A DNA stretch of 29,624 bases, taken from CAYUYM01 sp964449305. Lineage in GTDB: Bacteria > Bacteroidota > Ignavibacteria > SZUA-365 > CAYQST01. A program made the position numbers and the translations under genes. Shown here piece after piece: positions 16,789-24,762 of this stretch (position 1 is its first letter; each line of letters opens with the position of its first letter). The stretch spans positions 1 to 29,624 of the forward strand of contig CAYUYM010000018.1 of the NCBI GenBank assembly GCA_964449305.1. Reading direction: 5' to 3'. The notes under the pieces were generated by a model, which worked only from the letters and a program-made list of their open reading frames with translations, did not search any database and was not told the DNA's origin.

Positions 16789-17770
16789 ACACTTTGTCGA
16801 TCAGTTCGCGGTACTCGCCCTCCGGATCCGACAGTGCGGTGATCCCGCCACCGCTTTTGTAGTACAGCCGCCCGTCGATCGCCTCGATGAAGCGGATCAT
16901 GACCCCGCTGTCCAGCGACGTCCCGTCGAACACGCCCACAACGCCGGTGTAGAGGCCGCGGTCGCAGCACTCCGCCTCCAGGATGATCTCCACCGTCCTG
17001 CGCTTCGGCGCGCCGCTGATCGAGCCGGCCGGCAGCAGTGCCATCATGATGTCGCCGATGGACGCGTGCCAGTCCGGCCGCAGGTCGCCCACGATGCGCG
17101 AGCTCACCTGCAGGAGATCGCGGCGGTTGGTGTGGATGTGGTCGATGTACCGGAAATCCTCGACGCGCACCCGCTCCGCGATCATCGACAGATCGTTGCG
17201 GATGAGATCCACGATGGTGACATGCTCGGCCGTCTCCTTGGCATCGGCGAGGATGATGCGCGCCGCATCGGGGATGGCGGCATCGATCGTCCCCTTCATC
17301 GGGCAGGACTCGATGCGGCCGCCGCGGATGCGGACGAAGGTCTCAGGCGAAAACACGACACACCGGTCACGCAGCAGCAGCCGGTACCGCGCGCGCGTGC
17401 CACGGTGGATGTCGGCCAGCGTGGCCGTGGTGTGAAGACGCGTGGGAAAGGTGAGGTTGAGCAGGTACGTGTCCCCGTTCTGCAGATGGCCCTGCACCTG
17501 CTCGAAGGCCCTGCAATACTGCGCGAAGGGAACGGGGTCGATCGTGAAGTGGATGTCGCCCACACCACGCGAGCCCTCCGGTTCATTGCCGCACCCATCG
17601 ATGTCGTACAGGATTTCCGCGGGGTCGACATCCTCCAGCGGAAGCACCTGCGGTTCACGCAGAAGAAAATCCAGGATGAAGAGAAACGGTCGGCGTTGTG
17701 CACCGAGGGAGTTCATCATGCGCCGTGCGTCATCGGCTTGCTTCGATATGGGGTTTTGCGGATACTGCAT
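16772..17770 (-). CDS. pabB: Aminodeoxychorismate synthase component I
   Basis: A 332-residue chorismate-binding enzyme that aminates chorismate to aminodeoxychorismate with ammonia from PabA. SCPMKGTIDAA carries the PabB-type lysine (Lys159 in PMKGT); anthranilate synthase TrpE normally has Ala there, which decides between the two. Other family blocks are HVTIVDLIRNDLS, LLPAGSISGAPKRRT, YTGVVGVFDG and FIEAIDGRLYYKSGGGI. It lacks much of the N-terminal domain found in the roughly 450-residue E. coli enzyme, as short PabB forms do. ATG 17770 was chosen over an upstream GTG at 17812 because the latter lies inside the divergent pabA and upstream of the promoter-like element. pabC overlaps its 3' end. 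Confidence 0.9.
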   Translation of the reverse strand: MQYPQNPISKQADDARRMMNSLGAQRRPFLFILDFLLREPQVLPLEDVDPAEILYDIDGCGNEPEGSRGVGDIHFTIDPVPFAQYCRAFEQVQGHLQNGDTYLLNLTFPTRLHTTATLADIHRGTRARYRLLLRDRCVVFSPETFVRIRGGRIESCPMKGTIDAAIPDAARIILADAKETAEHVTIVDLIRNDLSMIAERVRVEDFRYIDHIHTNRRDLLQVSSRIVGDLRPDWHASIGDIMMALLPAGSISGAPKRRTVEIILEAECCDRGLYTGVVGVFDGTSLDSGVMIRFIEAIDGRLYYKSGGGITALSDPEGEYRELIDKVYVPPA

Positions 17771-17785
17771 GGTGAGAAACGTTTC

Positions 17786-17793
17786 GCAAGATA
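17786..17793 (-). promoter_or_regulatory. Candidate -7 element for pabB-pabC
   Basis: Read on the minus strand this is CGTATCTTGC, the same sequence as before dnaE. It lies 15 bp before the pabB ATG, within the 32 bp between the divergent pabB and pabA start codons. Confidence 0.5.
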
Positions 17794-17802
17794 CGACACA
17801 CC

Positions 17803-18387
17803 ATGCTGCCACGCGTCCTGCTGATCGACAACCACGACTCCTTCACGCACAACCTCGCCCAGCTTCTGCATGAAACGCAGGCCTGTGCGCTGGACATCGT
17901 GACGAACGATGCGATTCCCCTGCACCGGTTCGCCGCATACAGCGGCGTGCTCGTGTCTCCCGGGCCCGGCGTGCCACGCGAGGCGGGGATGCTCATGGAG
18001 GCTCTTGCGTGGTGCTGCGGACGCATCCCCGTGCTCGGCGTCTGCCTCGGTCACCAGGCCATCGCGGAGCTCCATGGCGGGGCGCTGCGTCGTCTCGCAT
18101 CCGTGCGTCATGGAGTCGCTGCATCGGTGCACGTGGTGGACGACGATGCGCTCTTCGACGGGCTGCCGCGCAGCTTCGGGGCCGGGCTCTATCATTCCTG
18201 GGCGGTGGATCCCGAAGCGTTGCCCGCCTGCCTCCGGGTCACCGCCACGTCGGAGGAGGGCGTGGTGATGGCCCTGGCACACCGCACGCTCGATGTGCGC
18301 GGCGTGCAGTTCCACCCGGAGTCCATCATGACGCCGCTGGGCGCTGTCCTGATGCGAAACTGGCTGACACGATTGAAGAACGGTTGA
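17803..18387 (+). CDS. pabA: Aminodeoxychorismate synthase component II, glutamine amidotransferase
   Basis: A 194-residue class I glutamine amidotransferase that supplies ammonia to PabB. The start LLIDNHDSFTHNLAQLL, the oxyanion segment VSPGPGVP, the nucleophile Cys81 in GVCLGHQAIAE, and the catalytic pair His171 and Glu173 in QFHPESIMTP are all present. Sequence alone hardly separates PabA from TrpG, and many bacteria use one subunit for both synthases. The divergent pabB-pabC pair favours PabA, and no trp genes are in the window. Its ATG is only 32 bp from the pabB start, so the two promoters overlap or the gene has a very short leader. Confidence 0.9.
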   Translation: MLPRVLLIDNHDSFTHNLAQLLHETQACALDIVTNDAIPLHRFAAYSGVLVSPGPGVPREAGMLMEALAWCCGRIPVLGVCLGHQAIAELHGGALRRLASVRHGVAASVHVVDDDALFDGLPRSFGAGLYHSWAVDPEALPACLRVTATSEEGVVMALAHRTLDVRGVQFHPESIMTPLGAVLMRNWLTRLKNG

Positions 18388-18411
18388 CGGGGGTGCGCCG
18401 GAGCGGGAACA

Positions 18412-19266
18412 TCACTTCCCCGGCCTGCCATGCAGCGCGAGGATGCGTCGGGCGCCCACGTAGGTCCGCTTGTAGGCGGGGCGGTCCAGCAGGGCGACGC
18501 ATATGCCGCGGCTGCCGGCATGGGCAAAGACGCCCTCGCCCACATAGATGCCGACATGTGACACCGGCCCGCGGGATTTGTCGATGCTGAAGAACACGAG
18601 GTCGCCGATGAGCAGGTCCTTCCTCTTGACAGGCGAGCCGATGAGCCACTGGGAGTTGGACACGCGCGGGAGGCGGATGCCGAGCGCACGGGAGTAGACG
18701 GTGCCGACGAAGGCGGAGCAGTCGAGCCCCCGCCGGGCGTCGGTGCCACCCCAGAGGTAGGCGATCTCCATGACGGAGACGATCTCCTTCATGAGGGTGT
18801 TGCGATCGATGAGCGGGTTCTCCTCCGTTTCATCGTCGCGCCGGCTGCCGGCCGCCGAACGGCGCTTCTGCCGCTGGAACACGGCCTCCGCGTCATCCGC
18901 GTCGTCAAAGGTGGAGTCGATGGCGGTCTCCCCGACAAGCGCGCGGGCATCGAGGCCGATGCGATCCACGGGATTGCTGTTCACCGTGCCGCTGCGGTTG
19001 ATGATGAGCTCACGGATGTCCTCGTTTGGATCGGGCGCGGGAGGCTGGTTCGCGGCCTTGACGCGGGCGTAGGTGTGGAGGGATGGTGCAGCGCCGGAGG
19101 GCGTGAGCGCCAGGGCAGCGACGTGCAGATGCACGGACGGAGCATCCGCCTGGTGGGTGACGGAAGACGCGCACCCGGCGATCACCGCGCAGATCCATGG
19201 CAGCACCGCGAGCAGGAGGCGTGAGGCATGGAAGGAATGACGGCTGCGGAAACGGGACATGGACAT
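18412..19266 (-). CDS. NlpC/P60 family lipoprotein, putative peptidoglycan endopeptidase
   Basis: A 284-residue outer-envelope protein predicted to cut peptide stems in peptidoglycan. Translation starts at ATG 19266 or 19260. The signal peptide ends in VIAGC with the lipidated Cys32. A poorly conserved, Pro/Asp-rich and charged linker (about 35-155) leads to the NlpC/P60 domain (about 158-275). The triad is intact: Cys183 in RGLDCSAFV, His237 in PVSHVGIYVGEG and His249 in FAHAG, with GDLVFFSI between. This is the Spr/MepS-like domain plan with an unusually long linker. It is convergent with pabA, 24 bp apart, and divergent from meaB. Confidence 0.9.
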   Translation of the reverse strand: MSMSRFRSRHSFHASRLLLAVLPWICAVIAGCASSVTHQADAPSVHLHVAALALTPSGAAPSLHTYARVKAANQPPAPDPNEDIRELIINRSGTVNSNPVDRIGLDARALVGETAIDSTFDDADDAEAVFQRQKRRSAAGSRRDDETEENPLIDRNTLMKEIVSVMEIAYLWGGTDARRGLDCSAFVGTVYSRALGIRLPRVSNSQWLIGSPVKRKDLLIGDLVFFSIDKSRGPVSHVGIYVGEGVFAHAGSRGICVALLDRPAYKRTYVGARRILALHGRPGK

Positions 19267-19294
19267 GGAAACCTGGTGCACGATGCGGCTTCTC

Positions 19295-19326
19295 CCAAAG
19301 TACGGCCGGGGAGGGAAGCGACGCAA
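19295..19326 (-). promoter_or_regulatory. Bacteroidota-type promoter for the NlpC/P60 lipoprotein gene
   Basis: On the minus strand TTGCG (19326-19322) is followed after 19 nt by TACTTTGG (19302-19295). Spacing and sequence agree with a -33/-7 pair; the ATG is 28 bp further on. Confidence 0.55.
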
Positions 19327-19387
19327 CACCGCCGACAGGGCACCGCGCTCCGCACACGCCGGTCGCATGGATTTCGGGATTAATCCG

Positions 19388-19395
19388 TACTTTCG
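19388..19395 (+). promoter_or_regulatory. Candidate -7 element for meaB
   Basis: TACTTTCG in the context CCGTACTTTCGG ends only 3 bp before the meaB ATG at 19399, so a transcript from here would start at or inside the start codon. No good -33 box is present. Confidence 0.4.
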
Positions 19396-19398
19396 GGC

Positions 19399-20571
19399 AT
19401 GAGCACCGAACACGACATGGAGCCCGCCACCGGCGCCGAGCTGTCGCCGGAGGCCGCCGGCATGGGCGGCGAAGGAACCCTGCGCATCATGCCGGGAGTG
19501 GATGCAGCGCCCGCTGCCCGCGGTCGGGCACCGCGGCGCACCGCATTGAGCGTGGATCAGTATGCCGATGGCGTGCTCGCGGGCGACCGCGTCATCCTCG
19601 GCCGGGCCATCTCCCTCATCGAATCCGCGCGCCCCGAACACAACGAGACCGCCCTTCGCGTTCTCGAACGCCTGCTTCCCCACACAGGGAGGGCCATCCG
19701 CGTCGGCATCACCGGCATCCCGGGCGCCGGCAAGTCCACCTTCATCGATGCCATGGGCTCGCGCCTTGTGGACGAGGGGCACCGCCTCGCGGTGCTCGCG
19801 ATCGATCCGAGCAGCACCATCTCCAAGGGCAGCATCATGGGCGACAAGACGCGCATGGAGCGGCTCGCCGCATCGCCCCGCGCCTTCATCCGCCCATCCC
19901 CCACGGCCGGATCGCTCGGCGGTGTGGCACGCAAGACGCGTGAGGTGATGCTCCTCTGCGAGGCCGCGGGCTTCGACGTCGTCTTCATCGAGACCGTCGG
20001 CGTGGGTCAGTCCGAAACACTCGTCTCATCCATGGTGGACTTCTTCCTCCTGCTCATGATCGCCGGCGCGGGCGACGAACTCCAGGGCATCAAGCGCGGC
20101 ATCATGGAGCTCGCCCATGCCGTGGTGGTGACCAAGGCCGACGGCGGCAACGAGCTCCGCGCACAGCAGGCCCGAATGGACTACGAACACGCCCTTCACC
20201 TGCTCGCATCCCCGGCACCATCGTGGACGGTGCCCGTGCTCACCTGCTCATCCGTCACCGGCGACGGTCTCGGTGCCGTGTGGGACGCCATCGCATCCTA
20301 CCGCACCGCAGCGGAGGCCGACGGCCACTTCCAGCGCACACGCAGCGAGCAGGCCCTCGCCTGGATGCGCGACACCATCAACCAGTACCTTCTCGACGCC
20401 TTCCTCTCCCACTCCACCGTCGCGGCACTGCTCCCCGACATCGAGCGCGACGTGGCAGGAGGGCGCCTCCCCGCGCTCACCGCGGCCGGGCGACTGCTCG
20501 ATCTCTTCCTCACACCATCCGCGGTCGCACCGCGGCCCCCCTCCATCACTTCAACCAAGGATCGCTCATGA
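19399..20571 (+). CDS. meaB: Methylmalonyl-CoA mutase-associated GTPase MeaB
   Basis: A 390-residue G3E-type GTPase that protects and reloads the adenosylcobalamin enzyme methylmalonyl-CoA mutase. The P-loop is GIPGAGKST (106-114). Further family motifs are AIDPSSTISKGSIMGDKTRM, FIRPSPTAGSLGGVARKT, VVFIETVGVGQSE and the guanine-specificity segment VVVTKADG. The first 45-50 residues are an Ala/Gly/Pro-rich extension not usual in MeaB, so translation may begin later, for instance at ATG 19417 or 19489. No mutase gene is in the window. The stop codon overlaps the ATG of the following lipoprotein (ATGA), indicating coupled translation. Confidence 0.92.
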   Translation: MSTEHDMEPATGAELSPEAAGMGGEGTLRIMPGVDAAPAARGRAPRRTALSVDQYADGVLAGDRVILGRAISLIESARPEHNETALRVLERLLPHTGRAIRVGITGIPGAGKSTFIDAMGSRLVDEGHRLAVLAIDPSSTISKGSIMGDKTRMERLAASPRAFIRPSPTAGSLGGVARKTREVMLLCEAAGFDVVFIETVGVGQSETLVSSMVDFFLLLMIAGAGDELQGIKRGIMELAHAVVVTKADGGNELRAQQARMDYEHALHLLASPAPSWTVPVLTCSSVTGDGLGAVWDAIASYRTAAEADGHFQRTRSEQALAWMRDTINQYLLDAFLSHSTVAALLPDIERDVAGGRLPALTAAGRLLDLFLTPSAVAPRPPSITSTKDRS

Positions 20572-21194
20572 AACACCCCTCCCTGCTTCTGTTGATGACC
20601 CTCGCGGCATCGGTGATGATCGGCGCCTGTTCCTCCACGGAGGAGGTGGTGCCCGAACCCACGGTGACAACGACGGAGCCGCCACCCGTGGTGATGGAAC
20701 CGGAGAAGACTTACCGCTTCGATCAGCGCTACTTTGTGCGGAACGCCTCCATCGCAAAACCCACCGATGTGAGCGATCCCCTCCAAGCCCTGCGCATCAT
20801 CCAGCTCAATGCCGGCGCCAACGATGTGCTGGTGGTGTCGAGCTTCGACCGCATCAACGAGAACGGAAAAGACGTCGGGCTGGAAACATGGTTCGGCATC
20901 GAGTTCCCCCCGCTCAAGCCCGGCACCTACAACCTCGCGGACGCGGTTAAGACCTCGTTCTACCGCTTCTACCTGGGTGAGGAGGGGAAACGCTTCGATG
21001 GCAGATCACTCGACGGCACCTTCACCATCAGCGAGATCACGGACACACACATCATTGGCAGCATCGAGGCCGTGGTGACGGGCCTCACTCGCTCCTTCAC
21101 GAAGGATCCGGAGGAGTTCAAGTTCACCGTGTCCGGCGGCTTCAAGATCCGCATCGTGCCCATCGAGGCCACCTTCCTCAAGGACCGCAGGTAG
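20568..21194 (+). CDS. Putative lipoprotein of unknown function
   Basis: A 208-residue protein with a lipoprotein signal (LLLLMTLAASVMIGAC; Cys21) followed by a Thr/Pro/Glu-rich spacer to about 45. The remaining globular part is beta-rich, with segments such as GLETWFGIEFPPLKPGTYNLADA and GTFTISEITDTHIIGSIEAVV. These suggest a small barrel or sandwich like that of lipoproteins measuring solute or lipid, but I recognise no family. It overlaps meaB by 4 bp and ends 3 bp before radA, so the three are probably one transcript, although no functional link is obvious. Confidence 0.82.
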   Translation: MKHPSLLLLMTLAASVMIGACSSTEEVVPEPTVTTTEPPPVVMEPEKTYRFDQRYFVRNASIAKPTDVSDPLQALRIIQLNAGANDVLVVSSFDRINENGKDVGLETWFGIEFPPLKPGTYNLADAVKTSFYRFYLGEEGKRFDGRSLDGTFTISEITDTHIIGSIEAVVTGLTRSFTKDPEEFKFTVSGGFKIRIVPIEATFLKDRR

Positions 21195-21197
21195 ACG

Positions 21198-22562
21198 ATG
21201 GCGAAATCCCGCACGCAGTATGTGTGCCAGACCTGCGGCACCACATCGCTCACCTGGTCCGGCCGCTGCGACGCGTGCGGCGCATGGAATTCGTTCGTGG
21301 AGGAGGTGGTGCAGCGTGAGGCACCCACGGGCCGCATGACCGCACGGTCGCAGGCCGCGCCCATCCCCATCACGAAGGTGGAGGGCGACGCGGTGGTGCG
21401 CATCCCCACCGGCATCGGGGAATTTGACCGGGTGCTGGGCGGCGGCATCGTGCCGGGCTCACTCATCCTCCTCGGCGGCGATCCGGGCATCGGAAAATCG
21501 ACGCTCATGCTCCAGCTCTGCGCTCACACCCCAGGGGCCAGCGGCGACCGGCGTGTGCTGTATGTGAGTGGCGAGGAGTCGCTCCCGCAGCTCCGCATGC
21601 GGGCAGGTCGCCTCGGTGCGCTTTCAGACAACGTGCTCGTGCTCTCCGAAACCTCCGTACCGGACATCCTCTCCGCCGCGGAGTCCATCCGCCCATCGGT
21701 GCTCATCGTGGATTCCATCCAGACCATGTCCCTGCCGGAGCTCCAATCCGCCCCCGGCAACATCGCCCAGGTGCGCGAATCAGCGGCCGAGTTCCTGCGC
21801 TTCGCCAAGAGCTCCGGCGTGCCCGTGTTCCTCATCGGGCATGTGACCAAGGACGGCTTCATCGCCGGGCCGCGCGTGCTGGAACACATGGTGGACACGG
21901 TCCTGCAGTTCGAGGGCGACAGCAGGCATGCCTACCGCATCGTGCGCTGCGCCAAGAACCGCTTCGGCAGCACCAACGAGATCGGTGTTTTCGAGATGCT
22001 CCAGGAAGGGCTGCGCGAGGTGCCCAACCCCAGCGAGATCTTCCTGGCGCAGCGGGCCAAGGACAGCCCGGGCTCCTGCGTCACCGCGTGCATCGAGGGC
22101 AGCCGCGCGCTGCTGGTGGAGGTGCAGGCGCTCGTGACGCCGGCGAACTACGGCGTGCCCCAGCGCACTGTGGCCGGCATCGATGGCAAGCGCCTCGCCC
22201 TGCTCCTCGCCGTGCTCGAGAAGCGCTTCGGCATGCCTGTCGGCCGGCACGACGTGTTCGTCAACATCACCGGCGGCGTGCGTGTGGACGAGCCGGCGGT
22301 GGATCTGGCCGTGCTCTGCGCCGTGGTCTCGAGCTTCAAGGACGAGGCCATCGATCCCACCACGGCCATCATCGGCGAGCTTGGGCTGGGCGGTGAGGTC
22401 CGCTCCGTGAGCTTCATCGATCGGCGCATCTCGGAGCTCGAGAAACTCGGGTTCACCCGCGTCCTCTGCCCGCGAGGCAACATGAGGGATTCACGGAAGC
22501 GCGCGATCTCCATCGTGGAGACCGCACATTTCCTCGGCGCCATGCGTGCGCTGTTCGATTGA
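21198..22562 (+). CDS. radA: DNA repair protein RadA/Sms
   Basis: A 454-residue DNA helicase/branch-migration ATPase of recombinational repair. It has the N-terminal zinc finger (Cys10, Cys13, Cys24, Cys27) and a RecA-like core with Walker A GGDPGIGKST (93-102) and Walker B LIVDSIQ. The RadA-specific KNRFGS motif (253-258) and a C-terminal Lon protease-like domain (about 280-454, with GGVRVDEPAVDLAV) complete it. Length and all domains are normal for the family. It follows the lipoprotein gene by 3 bp and is convergent with the GH29 gene, with 57 bp of featureless sequence between. Confidence 0.97.
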   Translation: MAKSRTQYVCQTCGTTSLTWSGRCDACGAWNSFVEEVVQREAPTGRMTARSQAAPIPITKVEGDAVVRIPTGIGEFDRVLGGGIVPGSLILLGGDPGIGKSTLMLQLCAHTPGASGDRRVLYVSGEESLPQLRMRAGRLGALSDNVLVLSETSVPDILSAAESIRPSVLIVDSIQTMSLPELQSAPGNIAQVRESAAEFLRFAKSSGVPVFLIGHVTKDGFIAGPRVLEHMVDTVLQFEGDSRHAYRIVRCAKNRFGSTNEIGVFEMLQEGLREVPNPSEIFLAQRAKDSPGSCVTACIEGSRALLVEVQALVTPANYGVPQRTVAGIDGKRLALLLAVLEKRFGMPVGRHDVFVNITGGVRVDEPAVDLAVLCAVVSSFKDEAIDPTTAIIGELGLGGEVRSVSFIDRRISELEKLGFTRVLCPRGNMRDSRKRAISIVETAHFLGAMRALFD

Positions 22563-22619
22563 CGACTGTCGACATCTCCTCCGAATCATTTCCCCCACAC
22601 ACTCCACGGCACTCCGGCG

Positions 22620-24689
22620 TCAGTGCCTGCGGCGCAGCAGCGTCACGGGTGAGGCCGGCACGCCCGGCATCGCCCACGACACGTGCAGCTCCTCGCTGCC
22701 CGTCTGCTCAAAGAACTCGATCCTCACCCGGTGCCAGCCCCGTGCCAGCACGGCCGTGCCCGAGCGCGCACGCAACCCGTGGGGACCGTCGTTGTCCACC
22801 ACACAGGTGTCACCGACAAACAGGCGGCTGCCATCGTCGGAGGCGATGGTGAAGCGGCAGGGGCCGTCCTTCGGCACCCGGACGTACCCGGTGAAGACGA
22901 ACGCGAAGCGCTCCTCGCTGCGGCGGGGCGCGAGGCTGAGGGCATCAATGGAGCCCGTCGCCACGGCCGCAAGCGTGTCCACATCCGGCATCGCGTTCCA
23001 GAGTCCCTCGTAGTAGGCGTAGTCCACGCCGTGCACAAGGGAATCCGTGCCGATGGGCAGATCGGCCGGGCGTGGGGGGACGCGCGTGAACAGGGCCTGC
23101 GATGCGGCGCTCACCGCGCGACCGTCGCGGAAGCAGCGGGCCGACAGCACCGCCGTCCGCGTGAGGCGCACCGGCCCTGCCACCTGCTCGGAACGCGTGT
23201 ACGGATAACTGCTGTCCAGCGTGTACCGGATCTCCACGTTGTCGCGCTCGGAGGTGACGGCCACATCGAGCGTGTCGCTGAAGACGTCGTAGCTGGCATC
23301 GATCACCGGGGGATTGGCGATGTCGGGGCGTCCGGGGATGTCGAGCACCACCACGGTGTTGACGGTGTCCGGAGCGACGGGTGGGACGGACACCACCAGG
23401 GCATCGTCGTCGCGCTCCACGGACAACGTCTCACGCCGCGGGTCGGCGAGCAGGAACGCAGCAGTCGGGTCGTTGTAGATGCCGCGGACCACGAGCCGCG
23501 CGTCGGCGGGCCAGCGGAACACATGGAGGAAGAGCCGCGTGCCGCCGGGGATGGCCTTCTGCGTGCAGCGCCCCCAGTCGGGCGTGGTGAAGGGGCTGGC
23601 CGTGGTGCCGTGGATCGCTTCACCGTTCACGCGCATCCATGCGCCCATGCGGCGGAGGCGCTCCACGCTTTCGGGGGGAAAGGTGCCGTCGGGCCGGGGG
23701 CCCACATTCAGAAGGTAGTTGCCGCCCTTCGAGGCGATGTCGGCGAGCATGCGCAGCAGCTCGGCGGGGGATTTCCAGGCTGTGTCTTTGCGGTTCCACC
23801 CCCAGTGGTCGTTCATGGTCATGCATGTCTCCCAGTCCACGCCGGGGAGGCCGGTTGCGGGGATCTCCTGCTCGGGTGTGCCGAAGTCGCCTCCCGGTTC
23901 CCCCTCGCGCGTCACATCCTCGCGGCCCGGGCGGCGGGCGCCCACACGATTGTTCATGAGCGTTCCGGGCTGGATGGAGCGCACAAAGTCGTAGATCTCC
24001 CGTCCGAGCTGGCGGTTCCAGGTGTTCTCCCACTCGCCATCGAACCAGAGCACCCCGATGGGACCGTAGTGCGTGAGCAGCTCGCCGAGCTGGTTCTTCA
24101 TGTGGTCCACATAGCGCCGGAAGTCGGCGCCCGCGGTGCCGCGCGTCGTCTCCCATTCACGGCGCGGGAGGTAGTCCGGATGGTGCCAGTCCATGATCGA
24201 GTGATACCAGCCGAGGGTGATCCCCTCACGTGTGCAGGCCGCGGCGAGTTCCTTCATGATGTCGCGCCTGAACGGTGTGGACATGATGTCGAAGTCCGTG
24301 TACTTCGAATCAAACAGGCAGAAGCCGTCGTGGTGTTTTGTGGTGATGACGATGTACTTCATGCCCGCATCCTTCGCCATACGCACCCAGGCATCGGCAT
24401 CGAAGTGCACGGGGTTGAAGCGCCCGGCGAGGCTGTCATACACCTCGAGGGGGATCCGTGCCGAGGAGCGCATCCATTCGCCGTAGCCGGTCTTTCCGTT
24501 CCATTCGCCCTCGGGCACGGCGTAGAGGCCCCAGTGGATGAAGAGGCCGAAGCGCGCCTCGCGCCACCATGCCATCCGCTGGTCGTGTTGGGCATCGGTC
24601 TCCACCTGGGAAAGCGCCGGCGTGCACCATGCAAGTGAAAGGAGCATGATGGATGCGTGCAGAAGGGTGATGCGGCGGAAGCGGTTCAT
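22620..24689 (-). CDS. Exported GH29 alpha-L-fucosidase with PA14 domain
   Basis: A 689-residue secreted fucosidase. ATG 24689 opens a signal peptide (ITLLHASIMLLSLAWCTPALS|Q). The GH29 barrel (about 30-370) shows WWREARFGLFIHWGLYAVP, KYIVITTKHHDGFCLFDS and the nucleophile Asp217 in GVLWFDGEWENTW. A beta domain follows. A chitobiase C-terminal-type segment (about 495-560, EIRYTLDSSYPYTRSEQV) and a PA14 domain (about 575-689, SDDGSRLFVGDTCVVDNDG) end the protein. Both are common add-ons to Bacteroidota GH29 enzymes and may bind sugar. It probably releases alpha-fucose from host, plant or algal glycans; linkage is not readable. No separate promoter was seen in the 73 bp to the upstream CBM9-like gene, so they are likely cotranscribed. 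Confidence 0.94.
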   Translation of the reverse strand: MNRFRRITLLHASIMLLSLAWCTPALSQVETDAQHDQRMAWWREARFGLFIHWGLYAVPEGEWNGKTGYGEWMRSSARIPLEVYDSLAGRFNPVHFDADAWVRMAKDAGMKYIVITTKHHDGFCLFDSKYTDFDIMSTPFRRDIMKELAAACTREGITLGWYHSIMDWHHPDYLPRREWETTRGTAGADFRRYVDHMKNQLGELLTHYGPIGVLWFDGEWENTWNRQLGREIYDFVRSIQPGTLMNNRVGARRPGREDVTREGEPGGDFGTPEQEIPATGLPGVDWETCMTMNDHWGWNRKDTAWKSPAELLRMLADIASKGGNYLLNVGPRPDGTFPPESVERLRRMGAWMRVNGEAIHGTTASPFTTPDWGRCTQKAIPGGTRLFLHVFRWPADARLVVRGIYNDPTAAFLLADPRRETLSVERDDDALVVSVPPVAPDTVNTVVVLDIPGRPDIANPPVIDASYDVFSDTLDVAVTSERDNVEIRYTLDSSYPYTRSEQVAGPVRLTRTAVLSARCFRDGRAVSAASQALFTRVPPRPADLPIGTDSLVHGVDYAYYEGLWNAMPDVDTLAAVATGSIDALSLAPRRSEERFAFVFTGYVRVPKDGPCRFTIASDDGSRLFVGDTCVVDNDGPHGLRARSGTAVLARGWHRVRIEFFEQTGSEELHVSWAMPGVPASPVTLLRRRH

Positions 24690-24762
24690 GCGCGTGCAGA
24701 GTGTGGTGTGGCGGCGTGGGGTGATGATGGGATGGGAATGATGCGCATGCAGGCGACGCGGG

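Noticed and set aside
16183..18387. Anthranilate synthase (trpE/trpG) instead of pab genes
   Set aside because: The PMKGT motif has the PabB lysine, a class IV lyase overlaps it, and no trp gene is nearby.
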